This document shows, piece by piece, positions 50,037 through 59,077 of a stretch of 64,000 bases of DNA. The stretch covers positions 18,816 through 82,815 of the forward strand of contig JBBQHB010000008.1 of NCBI GenBank assembly GCA_038323575.1, written 5' to 3'. This DNA comes from CAINVV01 sp038323575 (GTDB taxonomy: Bacteria; Bacteroidota; Bacteroidia; Bacteroidales; Prolixibacteraceae). Under the pieces are notes generated by a model. The model was given only the letters and a program-made list of their open reading frames with translations. It did not search any database and was not told the DNA's origin. The position numbers were made by a program, and so were the translations under genes. Within the stretch, counting starts at the first letter, position 1, and every line of letters begins with the position of its first letter.

Positions 50037-51764
50037 ATGAAAAAAATTCCCTTATCTGTATTGTTCCTATTGCTGATCTTCAGGTTGGCCAATGCCCAGT
50101 CCATCAACTATGTACCGAAATTCGAAAATGAAAACCATCCTGAAATTGGCTATTGGTTTATTTCCCCGGATCTGATAGAAGGAGATAAGTATCTCTCCCA
50201 CCTCGAAAACATAGCCCAAAATTGTCCTTATACATTGGTTTTTCTGACTTCAAGGGAAGGCGCCAATTTTTACAATTATCCTGTGATGCATCCGGTATTT
50301 CAGAAGATTGTATCAGAAGCGCATAAAAGAGGACTGAAAGTCGGACTTCAGCTGTGGGGCAATTACCAGGACAAGACCATGGAAGGTTCCCAGCGGATGA
50401 TTGTTGAAAATGAAGTAATGTTGGATCAGTCGGGGAATGCCAACTTTACTGCGACTGCAAAATACGTCCGTTTCCCTGACCGCCTTTTGCGATCGGATTT
50501 GTTCAGGGTTTATGCGTTCAGGAAAACATCCGATGGTTTTTATGATCCTTCCACGCTCAAGGACATTACCGGTCAATGCGAATCCGTAACTCCGGATAAA
50601 GCCACCGTGGAAATTAACATCAAAGGTGGCAAATCTGCACAGGGCCTGACAGCCTGCATCATGACGCAGCAATATTGCAGCCAGAGCAGTATGTGGGGCG
50701 ATATGGAGATCAACGGTTTCGCCGAGGCCATGAAGAATTATTCCGATATTCCGTTCGACGGATTTGCCCTGGATGAATACGGGAACAAGTTTGTTTCCCG
50801 CGAAGCGGAACTTAAAGGCGATGACTTCAGGGGTCGGTGGTATTCATCGGCCATGGCCGATGAATACCAGAAGTCTACAGGCAAATACCTGGATCAGACG
50901 CTTTTCGATGCCCGCTATGCCCCGGAAGGGAAACCGGAAATGAGGATGAAAGCAATCAATGAATACATGGATTTTATGCGCAAAGGAGCTTTGCGCGTTG
51001 AGAAGGCTGTCAACCTGAAATCCAGGGAAATTTTCGGAAATGATATCTTTAACGGCATTCACAATACTTACCACAACAGCCTGGTTAACGACGAAATCTG
51101 GGCCAATGGCATCGGCTGGTGGGATGCTCCCCGCGAATATGGCCAGACCGACGAAAAAACCCCAACCCCCACCCAGATGGGAATCGCCATGGCACATCCG
51201 AAAAACACGATGTACAACCAGTATTACGATGCAAACCTGGAGCCGGTACTGGTAAAGGCATTCAGCGATCTGCGCTGGGGGATCCGCACCCATTACCATG
51301 CCTTGAACGACAAGCGTCCGCTCCGTTTCGACCTCGAATTTCCGGAAGCCAGGTTTAAGGCAATTCTTGAAAAAGCTACCGTGAAGGGCTATTCGGTTGA
51401 TGCACTTCCACAATTGAGAATATCAAAAAATCTCCTGCCTGACGGATGTAAAAACGAGGATGGTTCTTTTGTTTTTACAGATGAATCTTCACTTAGAACG
51501 GACAAAATATCCTCGTTTTCAGTCAATTTAGACGGCGATCTCTACACTGGCAAATACAAAGGACTTGCCATCATTGCCGCCGATAAAAAATCGGGTCTGA
51601 AGAAACTTGCTGCTGCAGGTTTCTCGGAACTTACACACAACGGAAAGCCAATCCTGGCCTTCAAAGATCCTGTAGATATATTCATTGAAAAGGTTAACGG
51701 GCAGTACAAAATAACCGTAGCCGATCCGTCAAAATCTGTTTTACCACTGATTAATAAATTGTAA
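50037..51764 (+). CDS. Unrecognised secreted protein, probable TIM-barrel glycoside hydrolase
   Basis: I cannot assign a named family. The 575-residue protein has a signal peptide (residues 1-21). The core has the alternating pattern of a TIM barrel: IGYWFISPDLIEGDKYLSHL, YTLVFLTSREGANFY, KRGLKVGLQLWGNY, DIPFDGFALDEYGNKF, NDIFNGIHNTYHN, WANGIGWWDAPREYGQTDEK. Asp/Glu in FDGFALDEYGN at a strand end and the Trp-rich GWWDAPREYG segment are good candidates for an active site. The C-terminal about 120 residues look beta-rich. It opens the enzyme run of the second polysaccharide locus and lies two bases before a GH28 gene, so a role in glycan cleavage is likely (inference). Confidence 0.7.
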   Translation: MKKIPLSVLFLLLIFRLANAQSINYVPKFENENHPEIGYWFISPDLIEGDKYLSHLENIAQNCPYTLVFLTSREGANFYNYPVMHPVFQKIVSEAHKRGLKVGLQLWGNYQDKTMEGSQRMIVENEVMLDQSGNANFTATAKYVRFPDRLLRSDLFRVYAFRKTSDGFYDPSTLKDITGQCESVTPDKATVEINIKGGKSAQGLTACIMTQQYCSQSSMWGDMEINGFAEAMKNYSDIPFDGFALDEYGNKFVSREAELKGDDFRGRWYSSAMADEYQKSTGKYLDQTLFDARYAPEGKPEMRMKAINEYMDFMRKGALRVEKAVNLKSREIFGNDIFNGIHNTYHNSLVNDEIWANGIGWWDAPREYGQTDEKTPTPTQMGIAMAHPKNTMYNQYYDANLEPVLVKAFSDLRWGIRTHYHALNDKRPLRFDLEFPEARFKAILEKATVKGYSVDALPQLRISKNLLPDGCKNEDGSFVFTDESSLRTDKISSFSVNLDGDLYTGKYKGLAIIAADKKSGLKKLAAAGFSELTHNGKPILAFKDPVDIFIEKVNGQYKITVADPSKSVLPLINKL

Positions 51765-51766
51765 TT

Positions 51767-53356
51767 ATGAGAACAAGTATGCTGTTTTTATCTTTTGCCC
51801 TGTTTCTGGCAAGCGGATGTTCAGAAAAAAAGGGGACGCGGATCACTTCCTACGGCGCAAAAGCTGATGCTGTAACAAACAATGCAGCCTTTATCCAGAA
51901 GGCAATAGATGATGTTTCTGCAGCGGGCGGTGGAAAGGTTATTATTCCCCCGGGAATCTTTATGACTGGTAGTTTAATCCTGAAATCCGGCGTGGATCTT
52001 CATCTTGAACAGGGATCCTGCCTGATGGGAACAGACAAAACGTGCGAATATACCACTCCTGGCCGTCGTGCCCTGATATCGGCCAATGGCCAAAAGAAGA
52101 TCGCCGTGAGCGGATCGGGAATCATTGACGGACAAGGACAGGAGCTTATGCTGGATATTTTCAAAAAACTCAGAAGCGGGGAACTCAAACAGGATTCTCT
52201 ATGGCTGTTCAAAAGACCCGAAGTCGGACGGGCTCTCCTGCTTTATTTCTTCAACTGCACGGACGTGAATGTATCCGGAGTTACCCTTAAAAATGCTTCC
52301 AACTGGGTGCAGGATTACCGCGAATGCGCCAATGTTGTCATCGACAGGATTACTGTCCAAAGTACTTCATACTGGAACAACGACGGACTGGATGTGACAG
52401 ATTCCAAAAATGTGAAAATAACCAACTGCTTTATCAATGCTTCGGACGACGGTATCTGCCTTAAATCCGATAATAAAAACGCTTCCTGTGAGGATGTTTT
52501 TATCGACAACTGCACGGTGCGTTCCAGTGCTAACGGGTTTAAAATGGGCACCTCCAATTGGGGCGGATTCCGGAATATCAAAGTTCGAAACCTGACTGTC
52601 TTTGACACTTACCGGTCGGCAATCGCCCTCGAATCTGTGGATGGTGGTTTTCTTGAAAATATTGACATTCAAAATGTTGTGGCAAAAAATACCGGAAATG
52701 CCATCTTCATCCGGCTCGGGCACAGGAATATGGGTGAAAAGGTAAGTACGCTCAAAGGTGTTTACATTGCCAACGTGAAAGCAGAGATTCCGCTGTACAA
52801 ACCGGACCAGGGGTACCCGATCGAAGGACCTCCCGATCACCTGCGTCCGGGCGAGGACAAGATGCCCAGACGGCCATCCCATTTCCATATTTACGGCCAC
52901 CCGTTTTTACCCTACAACCTGGTGCCCTCCTCCATTGCCGGTATACCCGGACATCCGGTTCAGGATGTCACACTGGAAAACATCGAAATCACCTACGGCG
53001 GAAGGGCCAGCAAAGAGATCGCTTACATTCCGCTGAACAAAATCACATCCATTCCCGAAAATGAAGCCGGTTATCCGGAGTTTTCCATGTGGGGAGAGTT
53101 GCCGGCCTGGGGCTTTTACATCCGCCATGCCGAGGGTATAAAAATGAAAAATGTTAAAATTAACTACCGTGAAGATGACTTCCGGCCTGCATTCGTTTTG
53201 GATGACGTGAAAAAAGTGGAAATGACCAAAATCGACATTTTAACGGCAAAAGAGATGCCGGTAATGCTGCTGAATAATACGCAGGAGATTACATGGAAAG
53301 AGCTGAAGATGCCTGTTCCGGAATCGAAAGGAGTGCAATATTCAATGTACAAATAG
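51767..53356 (+). CDS. GH28-family (polygalacturonase-like) glycoside hydrolase
   Basis: Exported right-handed parallel beta-helix enzyme, 529 residues. It carries a lipoprotein-like signal with Cys after LFLASG (about residue 18). The start of the helix has the usual ITSYGAKADAVTNNAAFIQK, GGGKVIIPPGIFMTGSL pattern. The GH28 active-site strip is visible as NNDGLDVTDS (first Asp) and SDDGICLKS (Asp pair), with ANGFKMGTSNWGG where classical enzymes have the GHG motif. The GHG motif itself is absent, as in several divergent exo-acting GH28 groups. The substrate is probably a galacturonan or rhamnogalacturonan chain (inference). It follows the previous gene by two bases. Confidence 0.88.
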   Translation: MRTSMLFLSFALFLASGCSEKKGTRITSYGAKADAVTNNAAFIQKAIDDVSAAGGGKVIIPPGIFMTGSLILKSGVDLHLEQGSCLMGTDKTCEYTTPGRRALISANGQKKIAVSGSGIIDGQGQELMLDIFKKLRSGELKQDSLWLFKRPEVGRALLLYFFNCTDVNVSGVTLKNASNWVQDYRECANVVIDRITVQSTSYWNNDGLDVTDSKNVKITNCFINASDDGICLKSDNKNASCEDVFIDNCTVRSSANGFKMGTSNWGGFRNIKVRNLTVFDTYRSAIALESVDGGFLENIDIQNVVAKNTGNAIFIRLGHRNMGEKVSTLKGVYIANVKAEIPLYKPDQGYPIEGPPDHLRPGEDKMPRRPSHFHIYGHPFLPYNLVPSSIAGIPGHPVQDVTLENIEITYGGRASKEIAYIPLNKITSIPENEAGYPEFSMWGELPAWGFYIRHAEGIKMKNVKINYREDDFRPAFVLDDVKKVEMTKIDILTAKEMPVMLLNNTQEITWKELKMPVPESKGVQYSMYK

Positions 53357-53414
53357 AGAATTCGACAATGAATAAGAAAGAAGATTGAATAAGGATGACA
53401 CTTCGGCAATGTCC

Positions 53415-53458
53415 GGCCTGAAAGGCCAACATAATTCAGCCCGGGGCAACGCCCCGGG
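53415..53458 (+). repeat. GGCCTGAAAGGCC / CCCGGGGCAACGCCCCGGG double hairpin repeat
   Basis: Two perfect short hairpins in tandem are separated by AACATAATTCAG: GGCCT-gaa-AGGCC (53415-53427) and CCCGGGGC-aac-GCCCCGGG (53440-53458). From general knowledge similar words recur between genes in Bacteroidota and related genomes. It lies in the 385-base gap between GH28 and GH3, just before a CCGTCCG element. No gene is seen in the rest of this gap. Confidence 0.65.
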
Positions 53459-53481
53459 AAAGGCGATTGTTGCTTGACCCG

Positions 53482-53530
53482 CCGTCCGCGGTAGCGATAT
53501 TTAAAAAGAACGATTGGATATTTCGGACGG
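53482..53530 (+). repeat. CCGTCCG/CGGACGG palindromic element, copy 3
   Basis: Left end CCGTCCGCGGTAG, right end ATTTCGGACGGAA with right flank TGGAACAGAG. The internal part differs from copies 1 and 2 (no CTGACG word), so the conserved parts are the ends and the right flank. Confidence 0.65.
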
Positions 53531-53741
53531 AATGGAACAGAGCTGGGAAAAAGAGTCCCAAGCCGAAGGACCATTGACCCCGTTGGTAAGCTCAGGGACC
53601 GATTGCATGATTGTGCGAAATAGAAAAATGCCCTTCATTTATTTATTTTTTTTACAAAATTGTCAGGCATTCCAATTAACTTTGGATATGTTTTTATCTT
53701 CAGAATAAAATCCTATCAAAAACAATAAACTTGAAACATCA

Positions 53742-55931
53742 ATGAAAAAATCCATTCTGATTTCAGTATTTGCTTTGCTGACATTTCTTTGTGCAAATGG
53801 TCAGCCGCAAAATCAAAATTTACCCTTTCGCAATACGGGCATATCTACAGAAAAACGTGTCGATGACCTGATCAGCAGGCTGACACTGGAGGAGAAAGTG
53901 CTGCAGATGATGGACAAAACCCCGGCCATCGATCGCCTGGGCATCCCTGTTTACAACTGGTGGAACGAAGCCTTACACGGAGTTGCACGGACCGGACTGG
54001 CAACTGTATTTCCACAGGCTATAGCCCTTGCAGCAACTTTCGACGAAAAGGCCATGCTGGAAACTTTCACGGTGATCAGCGACGAAGCTCGGGCCAAATA
54101 CCATGACTACCAGAAGGAAATGAAATTCGACAGGTACAAAGGGCTGACTTTCTGGACCCCCAATATCAATATCTTCCGGGATCCGCGCTGGGGACGCGGG
54201 ATGGAAACCTATGGTGAGGATCCGTTCCTGACTGCCAGGATGGGAGTGGCTGCCGTTAAAGGATTGCAGGGTGATGATCCGAAATATTTTAAAAGTTTCG
54301 CCTGTGCCAAACATTTTGCGGTACACAGCGGTCCGGAGTCGAGTCGCCACATTTTCAATGCAGTCGTTAGCGACCGTGATTTGTGGCAAACCTACCTTCC
54401 TGCTTTTGAGGCTTTGGTAAAAGAAGGAAATGTGCAGCAGGTAATGTGTGCCTACAACCGTTTCGAGGACAAACCCTGCTGCGGGAGTGATGTGCTTCTG
54501 GTGAACATTCTCCGGAATACCTGGGGTTACAAGGGAATTGTGGTTTCAGACTGCGGCGCCATTGACGATTTTTACAAAAAAGACAGCAGGACACCGCGCC
54601 ACGATACCCACCCCGACGCGCCTACAGCCTCAGCTGATGCCGTCCTGAACGGTACCGATGTGGAGTGCGGCAGCAGTTACAAAAGCCTGATCGATGCCGT
54701 ACAGAAAGGTTTGATTAAGGAGAGTCAGCTGGATGTCTCGCTGCGGAGATTGTTCAAAGGAAGGTTTGAACTGGGTATGTTCGACCCGGATGAGATGGTC
54801 AAGTGGTCCAAAATCCCGTACAGTATCGTCGATTGTCAGGCAAACAAGGACAAGGCGCTAAAAATGGCACGGGAAAGCATGGTATTGCTGAAAAATAAAA
54901 ACAACATCCTGCCTTTGAAGAAAAACATAAAAACAATTGCTGTGGTGGGACCAAATGCAAATGACTCCATCATGCTATGGGCTAATTACAACGGTTTCCC
55001 TTCAAAGACTACCACGATCCTGCAGGGCATCAAAAATAAATTGCCCAATTCAACCATCATCTACGAAAAAGGATGCAGGCATACCGGCGATGTTCATGCC
55101 GACAGTTTGAACATGGCCGTTGCAAAAGTGAAAGATGCTGATGTCATCCTGTTTGTGGGGGGAATTTCACCGAGACTGGAAGGAGAGGAAATGAGGGTGG
55201 CCATCGATGGCTTCAAAGGCGGCGACAGGACAAATATCGAGATTCCAACCGTTCAGAAAGCGTTGGTCAAAGCGCTGAAGGCAACAGGTAAACCGGTCAT
55301 TTATGTTTCCTGTTCCGGCAGCGCCCTGGCTTTAAACTGGGAAGAAGAAAATGTGGATGCAATCCTAAACGCATGGTACGGAGGGGAAGCTGCCGGAACT
55401 GCCGTTGCCGATATTTTATTCGGGGATTACAATCCGGCAGGCAGACTGCCCGTTACGTTTTATAAAAGTGTAGACCAACTACCTGCTTTTGAAGATTACT
55501 CCATGAAGGGACGCACTTACCGCTACATGACCCAGGAACCGCTCTATCCTTTCGGATATGGCCTGAGTTATACTAAATTCGCCTATAAATCAGCCAAATT
55601 GGCAAAACCGGTGGTTGGCAAAACAGAAAGTGTAAAAATTTCGGTTGAAGTGCAAAACACAGGGAAACGTAACGGCGATGAAGTCGTTCAGGTTTATCTC
55701 CGTAATCCGAACGATCCGAACGGTCCGCTGAAAGCCCTGAAGGGTTTTAAAAGGATCTCACTGATGGCTGGTGCATCTCAGAATGTCGATTTTGTGCTGG
55801 CTCCCGAAGCTTTTAACTCATTCAATGACAATACCAAGAAGTTTGAAATACTTCCGGGTAAATATGAATTACTCTATGGAGGCAGTTCTGCTGATAAGAC
55901 ACTCAAAAAAATCGAAGTTGAAATACAATAA
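53742..55931 (+). CDS. GH3-family beta-glycosidase
   Basis: Exported exo-acting enzyme removing beta-linked sugars, 729 residues. A signal peptide ends near residue 21. The (beta/alpha)8 domain carries IPVYNWWNEALHGVA, WGRGMETYGEDPFL, AKHFAVHSGPESSRH and the nucleophile Asp270 in GIVVSDCGAIDDF. The alpha/beta sandwich domain includes VLLKNKNNILPLKK and GGISPRLEGEEM with the acid/base region. The C-terminal fibronectin-III-like domain has QNTGKRNGDEVVQVYLRNP. The WWNEALHG and SDCGAI motifs resemble the beta-xylosidase branch of GH3, but the substrate is not proven. It starts a new group after a repeat-rich gap and is followed by GH29 after 15 bases. Confidence 0.93.
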   Translation: MKKSILISVFALLTFLCANGQPQNQNLPFRNTGISTEKRVDDLISRLTLEEKVLQMMDKTPAIDRLGIPVYNWWNEALHGVARTGLATVFPQAIALAATFDEKAMLETFTVISDEARAKYHDYQKEMKFDRYKGLTFWTPNINIFRDPRWGRGMETYGEDPFLTARMGVAAVKGLQGDDPKYFKSFACAKHFAVHSGPESSRHIFNAVVSDRDLWQTYLPAFEALVKEGNVQQVMCAYNRFEDKPCCGSDVLLVNILRNTWGYKGIVVSDCGAIDDFYKKDSRTPRHDTHPDAPTASADAVLNGTDVECGSSYKSLIDAVQKGLIKESQLDVSLRRLFKGRFELGMFDPDEMVKWSKIPYSIVDCQANKDKALKMARESMVLLKNKNNILPLKKNIKTIAVVGPNANDSIMLWANYNGFPSKTTTILQGIKNKLPNSTIIYEKGCRHTGDVHADSLNMAVAKVKDADVILFVGGISPRLEGEEMRVAIDGFKGGDRTNIEIPTVQKALVKALKATGKPVIYVSCSGSALALNWEEENVDAILNAWYGGEAAGTAVADILFGDYNPAGRLPVTFYKSVDQLPAFEDYSMKGRTYRYMTQEPLYPFGYGLSYTKFAYKSAKLAKPVVGKTESVKISVEVQNTGKRNGDEVVQVYLRNPNDPNGPLKALKGFKRISLMAGASQNVDFVLAPEAFNSFNDNTKKFEILPGKYELLYGGSSADKTLKKIEVEIQ

Positions 55932-55946
55932 TTAAACAAGCATCCC

Positions 55947-57416
55947 ATGAAGCATCTGTTTTGGATTTTTACGATTTCACTGTTTTTTACTGCTTTTACT
56001 GCTTCCGATGAAAAAGATATCCCATCGAACAAAGTTGTCCCCACTCAAAAACAACTCGATTACCAGGCAATGGAAATGGTCGGATTTGTTCATTTCAACA
56101 TGAATACTTTCACCGACAAAGAGTGGGGTTACGGTGATGAATCCCCCACCCTGTTTGATCCTAAAAAACTGGACTGTGAGCAATGGGTAAAAGCTGCCAA
56201 AGATGCAGGTCTCAAAGAGCTGATATTGACGGCCAAACACCACGACGGATTTTGCCTCTGGCCTAGCGCTTATACCGGGCATTCTGTCAAAAACAGCCCT
56301 TACAAAAACGGGAAAGGTGACATTGTGAAGGAATTCACCGAGGCCTGTGCCAAATACGGGATCAAGGCAGGATTGTACCTTTCGCCATGGGACAGGAACT
56401 ATGCAGGATACGGAACTCCTGCTTACATCACTTATTACAAAAACCAGCTCAGGGAGTTAATGACCAATTACGGTAAAATATCAGAAGTCTGGTTCGACGG
56501 CGCTAACGGAGGCGACGGCTTCTATGGCGGGGCAAAGGAGGTCAGGAAGATTGACAAGCATTCCTATTATCCCTGGAAAGAAATCAGGGAGATCGTGTAC
56601 CAGCTTCAACCCGATGCCCTTATTTTTTCAGATGCAGGTCCTGACATTCACTGGATTGGCAATGAGCGCGGCATCGCCGGCGAGACTTTCTGGAGCATGA
56701 TGAATACGGACAAAGTAGCGGTTGGCGATGCAGATACGGATTATCTGAACAGAGGGGATTACTTCGGAAATTCCTGGGTGGTAGGGCAGTGTGATGTCTC
56801 CATCAGAAAAGGATGGTTTTTCCATTCCTCAGACGATGAGAATGTGAAGACGCCTTCGCAGCTGGTTGACCTGTATTACAAATCAGTCGGCCGCAATGCG
56901 GTTTTTCTTGTCAACCTTCCACCGAACCGGGATGGTCTTTTTGCCGATAAAGATGTCTCCAGCCTAAAAAAATTCAGGGAAATCCTGGACAAAACGTTCA
57001 GCGAAAATTTTGCTTTCAATACAAATGCTCAGGCTTCCAGCATTCGCAACAAATCTGAGCAATTCTGTTCATGCAAAGTTACTGATGGTGATTTAAACAG
57101 TTACTGGGCTGCCGAAAACAACAAAAAGGAGGTGACGCTGGAAATCGAAATTGACAGTACCAGAAAGTTCGATCGGATTATGCTTCAGGAGCCGGTTCGC
57201 CTCGGACAAAGAATTGCATCATTCGACATTCAGTTAATGAAGTCCGGGAGATGGCAGACGATTGCCAGCGGCACAAGCATAGGATACAAAAGGTTACTGA
57301 GAATTACCCCGATCGCCGGCAGCAAAGTCAGGGTCAATATCCGGGAGGCAAACAACACGCCGGCTCTGTCAAATTTCGGACTGTACAAAGCTGCGGCAGG
57401 AGACGTTAACCTATAA
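55947..57416 (+). CDS. GH29-family alpha-L-fucosidase with C-terminal discoidin-like domain
   Basis: Exported enzyme predicted to release alpha-L-fucose. A signal peptide lies at residues 1-18. GH29 features are GFVHFNMNTFTDKEWGYGDE, ELILTAKHHDGFCLWPS, KAGLYLSPWDRN, and the nucleophile Asp184 in VWFDGANGG. The C-terminal about 140 residues (KVTDGDLNSYWAAENNKKEV, RIMLQEPVRLGQRIASFDI) form an F5/8-type carbohydrate-binding domain. The MVGFVHFNMNTF form places it in the exo-acting branch with narrow specificity (inference). It sits between GH3 and an unknown protein with short spacing. Confidence 0.93.
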   Translation: MKHLFWIFTISLFFTAFTASDEKDIPSNKVVPTQKQLDYQAMEMVGFVHFNMNTFTDKEWGYGDESPTLFDPKKLDCEQWVKAAKDAGLKELILTAKHHDGFCLWPSAYTGHSVKNSPYKNGKGDIVKEFTEACAKYGIKAGLYLSPWDRNYAGYGTPAYITYYKNQLRELMTNYGKISEVWFDGANGGDGFYGGAKEVRKIDKHSYYPWKEIREIVYQLQPDALIFSDAGPDIHWIGNERGIAGETFWSMMNTDKVAVGDADTDYLNRGDYFGNSWVVGQCDVSIRKGWFFHSSDDENVKTPSQLVDLYYKSVGRNAVFLVNLPPNRDGLFADKDVSSLKKFREILDKTFSENFAFNTNAQASSIRNKSEQFCSCKVTDGDLNSYWAAENNKKEVTLEIEIDSTRKFDRIMLQEPVRLGQRIASFDIQLMKSGRWQTIASGTSIGYKRLLRITPIAGSKVRVNIREANNTPALSNFGLYKAAAGDVNL

Positions 57417-57434
57417 TGGAGAATCAACTTCAGG

Positions 57435-59039
57435 ATGAGAAAAAAGTATATACTTCTGGCAATCGGAATGGCATTCCTGTTGAACCGTCCGAATTATCTT
57501 TCCGCCGCGACCGTGACTGAAACCAAAAATTCAGATGCCGTCCTGCTGAAACATTATACCTATCAAACGCTCTCCCCGTTTCAAAAAGAGATCTTCGACA
57601 ATTTCATTGAAGAGGAATTTCCGAAAGGATCGGCAATAACTGATATCCTGAATGAAAATGCCGGGACAAGGAACAAAATGCGGTTGGCAACTGCGCTCTT
57701 TTTCAGGAACCAGCCGGGTGATGCTGAAATTGCAGGAACAATCGTAAAATGGATTATCCCGCTTCAGATTTTGGACGAAACCAGCATCAACTACGCCGTA
57801 TTCAGCGGATCTCCCAAACAATTGAAGGAGGGAAGCGGTTTCGACCAGAATATGCGGGAATTTATCGGGACCGACCTGATTACCGTTTACCACAGGTACA
57901 AAAATCAACTGCCTGATGATGTAAGGAAACAACTGGTGGCCTGCCTGATCCGCACCGCCAGGGGCGCCCTGATGCGCAACGTCGACCCGAACTACAACAA
58001 CATTTCTATCATGAGTTCCTTCATGATGGAGTATGTCGGAAGCGAATTCAATATCCCGGAACTCAAAGCTGCCGGATTGCAAAAAGCGAAGGAAATTTTC
58101 GCTAATTTTCAGAAATTCAACACTTTGTGCGAATACAACTCACCTACGTATTACGGGGTTGATTTTGTGGGGCTGGCCTTATGGCGCGAAATTTCATCTT
58201 CTGGTGAACTCCGGGAGATGGGGGCAGTCCTGGAAAAGGAGTTGTGGCTCGATGTGGCAGCTTTCTACAATGCGAACCTGCAGAATATCTGCGGTCCCTA
58301 CCTAAGGAGTTACGGCATCGACATGAAAAAATACTCGGCTATCGCCGGAATCTGGATAGCAGCCGCGGTGGACAACCAACAATTAGCGCCGATACCGCTG
58401 AGAAATCCGGTACATGACGAATGCAATTTTATAGTACCCATACTCGAATTGGGAATTTCCATGCCAGTGAAGGCATTGGATCAGTTCAGACATTTTGGTT
58501 CTCCAAGATTCCTGACCCGCATCACCTCCAACTATTACGAAGGCGACCGCCTGAAAAAAGTGACTGCTTTTATTCAGAAAGATTGGATGATGGGCGGTTT
58601 GTGGGGCAACCGGAAAATTTCCCATATCCTGAAATGCGGAACGATGCACTGGAAATCGCAGGATGGTGATATCGGATGGCTCTTTGTTCCGGGTGAAGGA
58701 AAAACAAATGTGCAGGTCGACAGCACACGGATGAAGATTTTTCTGGCCGATCCGCTTGCCAAAACCTTTTCCATTATTGTTTATTCCAAAGGCATTACCC
58801 CTGAAAATTTCAGGGATGATTTGTGGGATCTGAAGCCCATGCAGCTTGGTTTCCAAAGCGGATTACAGCGGACGGCCGCTGAAGTCCTGCCCGCGGAGGT
58901 AATTGACAACGAAGGCGTTGGTGCCAGAGACTACCCTTTTGTAATCAGGATTACTTATGAAGTACCTGAAAGATGGAATGGGCTTGATCCTTTGGTGGTT
59001 ATTACCCCAAACTATAAATCCGGATTAACAGGCAATTAA
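57435..59039 (+). CDS. Unrecognised secreted protein, probable (alpha/alpha)-toroid fold
   Basis: I do not recognise the family. The 534-residue protein has a signal peptide (about 1-25). The first 340 residues are strongly helical with repeated Tyr/Trp-rich loops such as FNTLCEYNSPTYYGVDFVGL, MSSFMMEYVGSEFN and VHDECNFIVPILELG. The last 190 residues look beta-rich. This two-part design is that of (alpha/alpha)6-toroid lyases and some glycosidases. Conserved-looking Glu, Tyr and Asn in EYNSPTYYGVD and His in VHDECN are candidate active-site residues. It is co-directional with GH29 (18 bases before) and a sulfatase (38 bases after), so a role in the same glycan pathway is likely. Confidence 0.65.
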   Translation: MRKKYILLAIGMAFLLNRPNYLSAATVTETKNSDAVLLKHYTYQTLSPFQKEIFDNFIEEEFPKGSAITDILNENAGTRNKMRLATALFFRNQPGDAEIAGTIVKWIIPLQILDETSINYAVFSGSPKQLKEGSGFDQNMREFIGTDLITVYHRYKNQLPDDVRKQLVACLIRTARGALMRNVDPNYNNISIMSSFMMEYVGSEFNIPELKAAGLQKAKEIFANFQKFNTLCEYNSPTYYGVDFVGLALWREISSSGELREMGAVLEKELWLDVAAFYNANLQNICGPYLRSYGIDMKKYSAIAGIWIAAAVDNQQLAPIPLRNPVHDECNFIVPILELGISMPVKALDQFRHFGSPRFLTRITSNYYEGDRLKKVTAFIQKDWMMGGLWGNRKISHILKCGTMHWKSQDGDIGWLFVPGEGKTNVQVDSTRMKIFLADPLAKTFSIIVYSKGITPENFRDDLWDLKPMQLGFQSGLQRTAAEVLPAEVIDNEGVGARDYPFVIRITYEVPERWNGLDPLVVITPNYKSGLTGN

Positions 59040-59077
59040 CCGTTGTTTTTTTAAACAATTCAATAACCATTAAAGTC

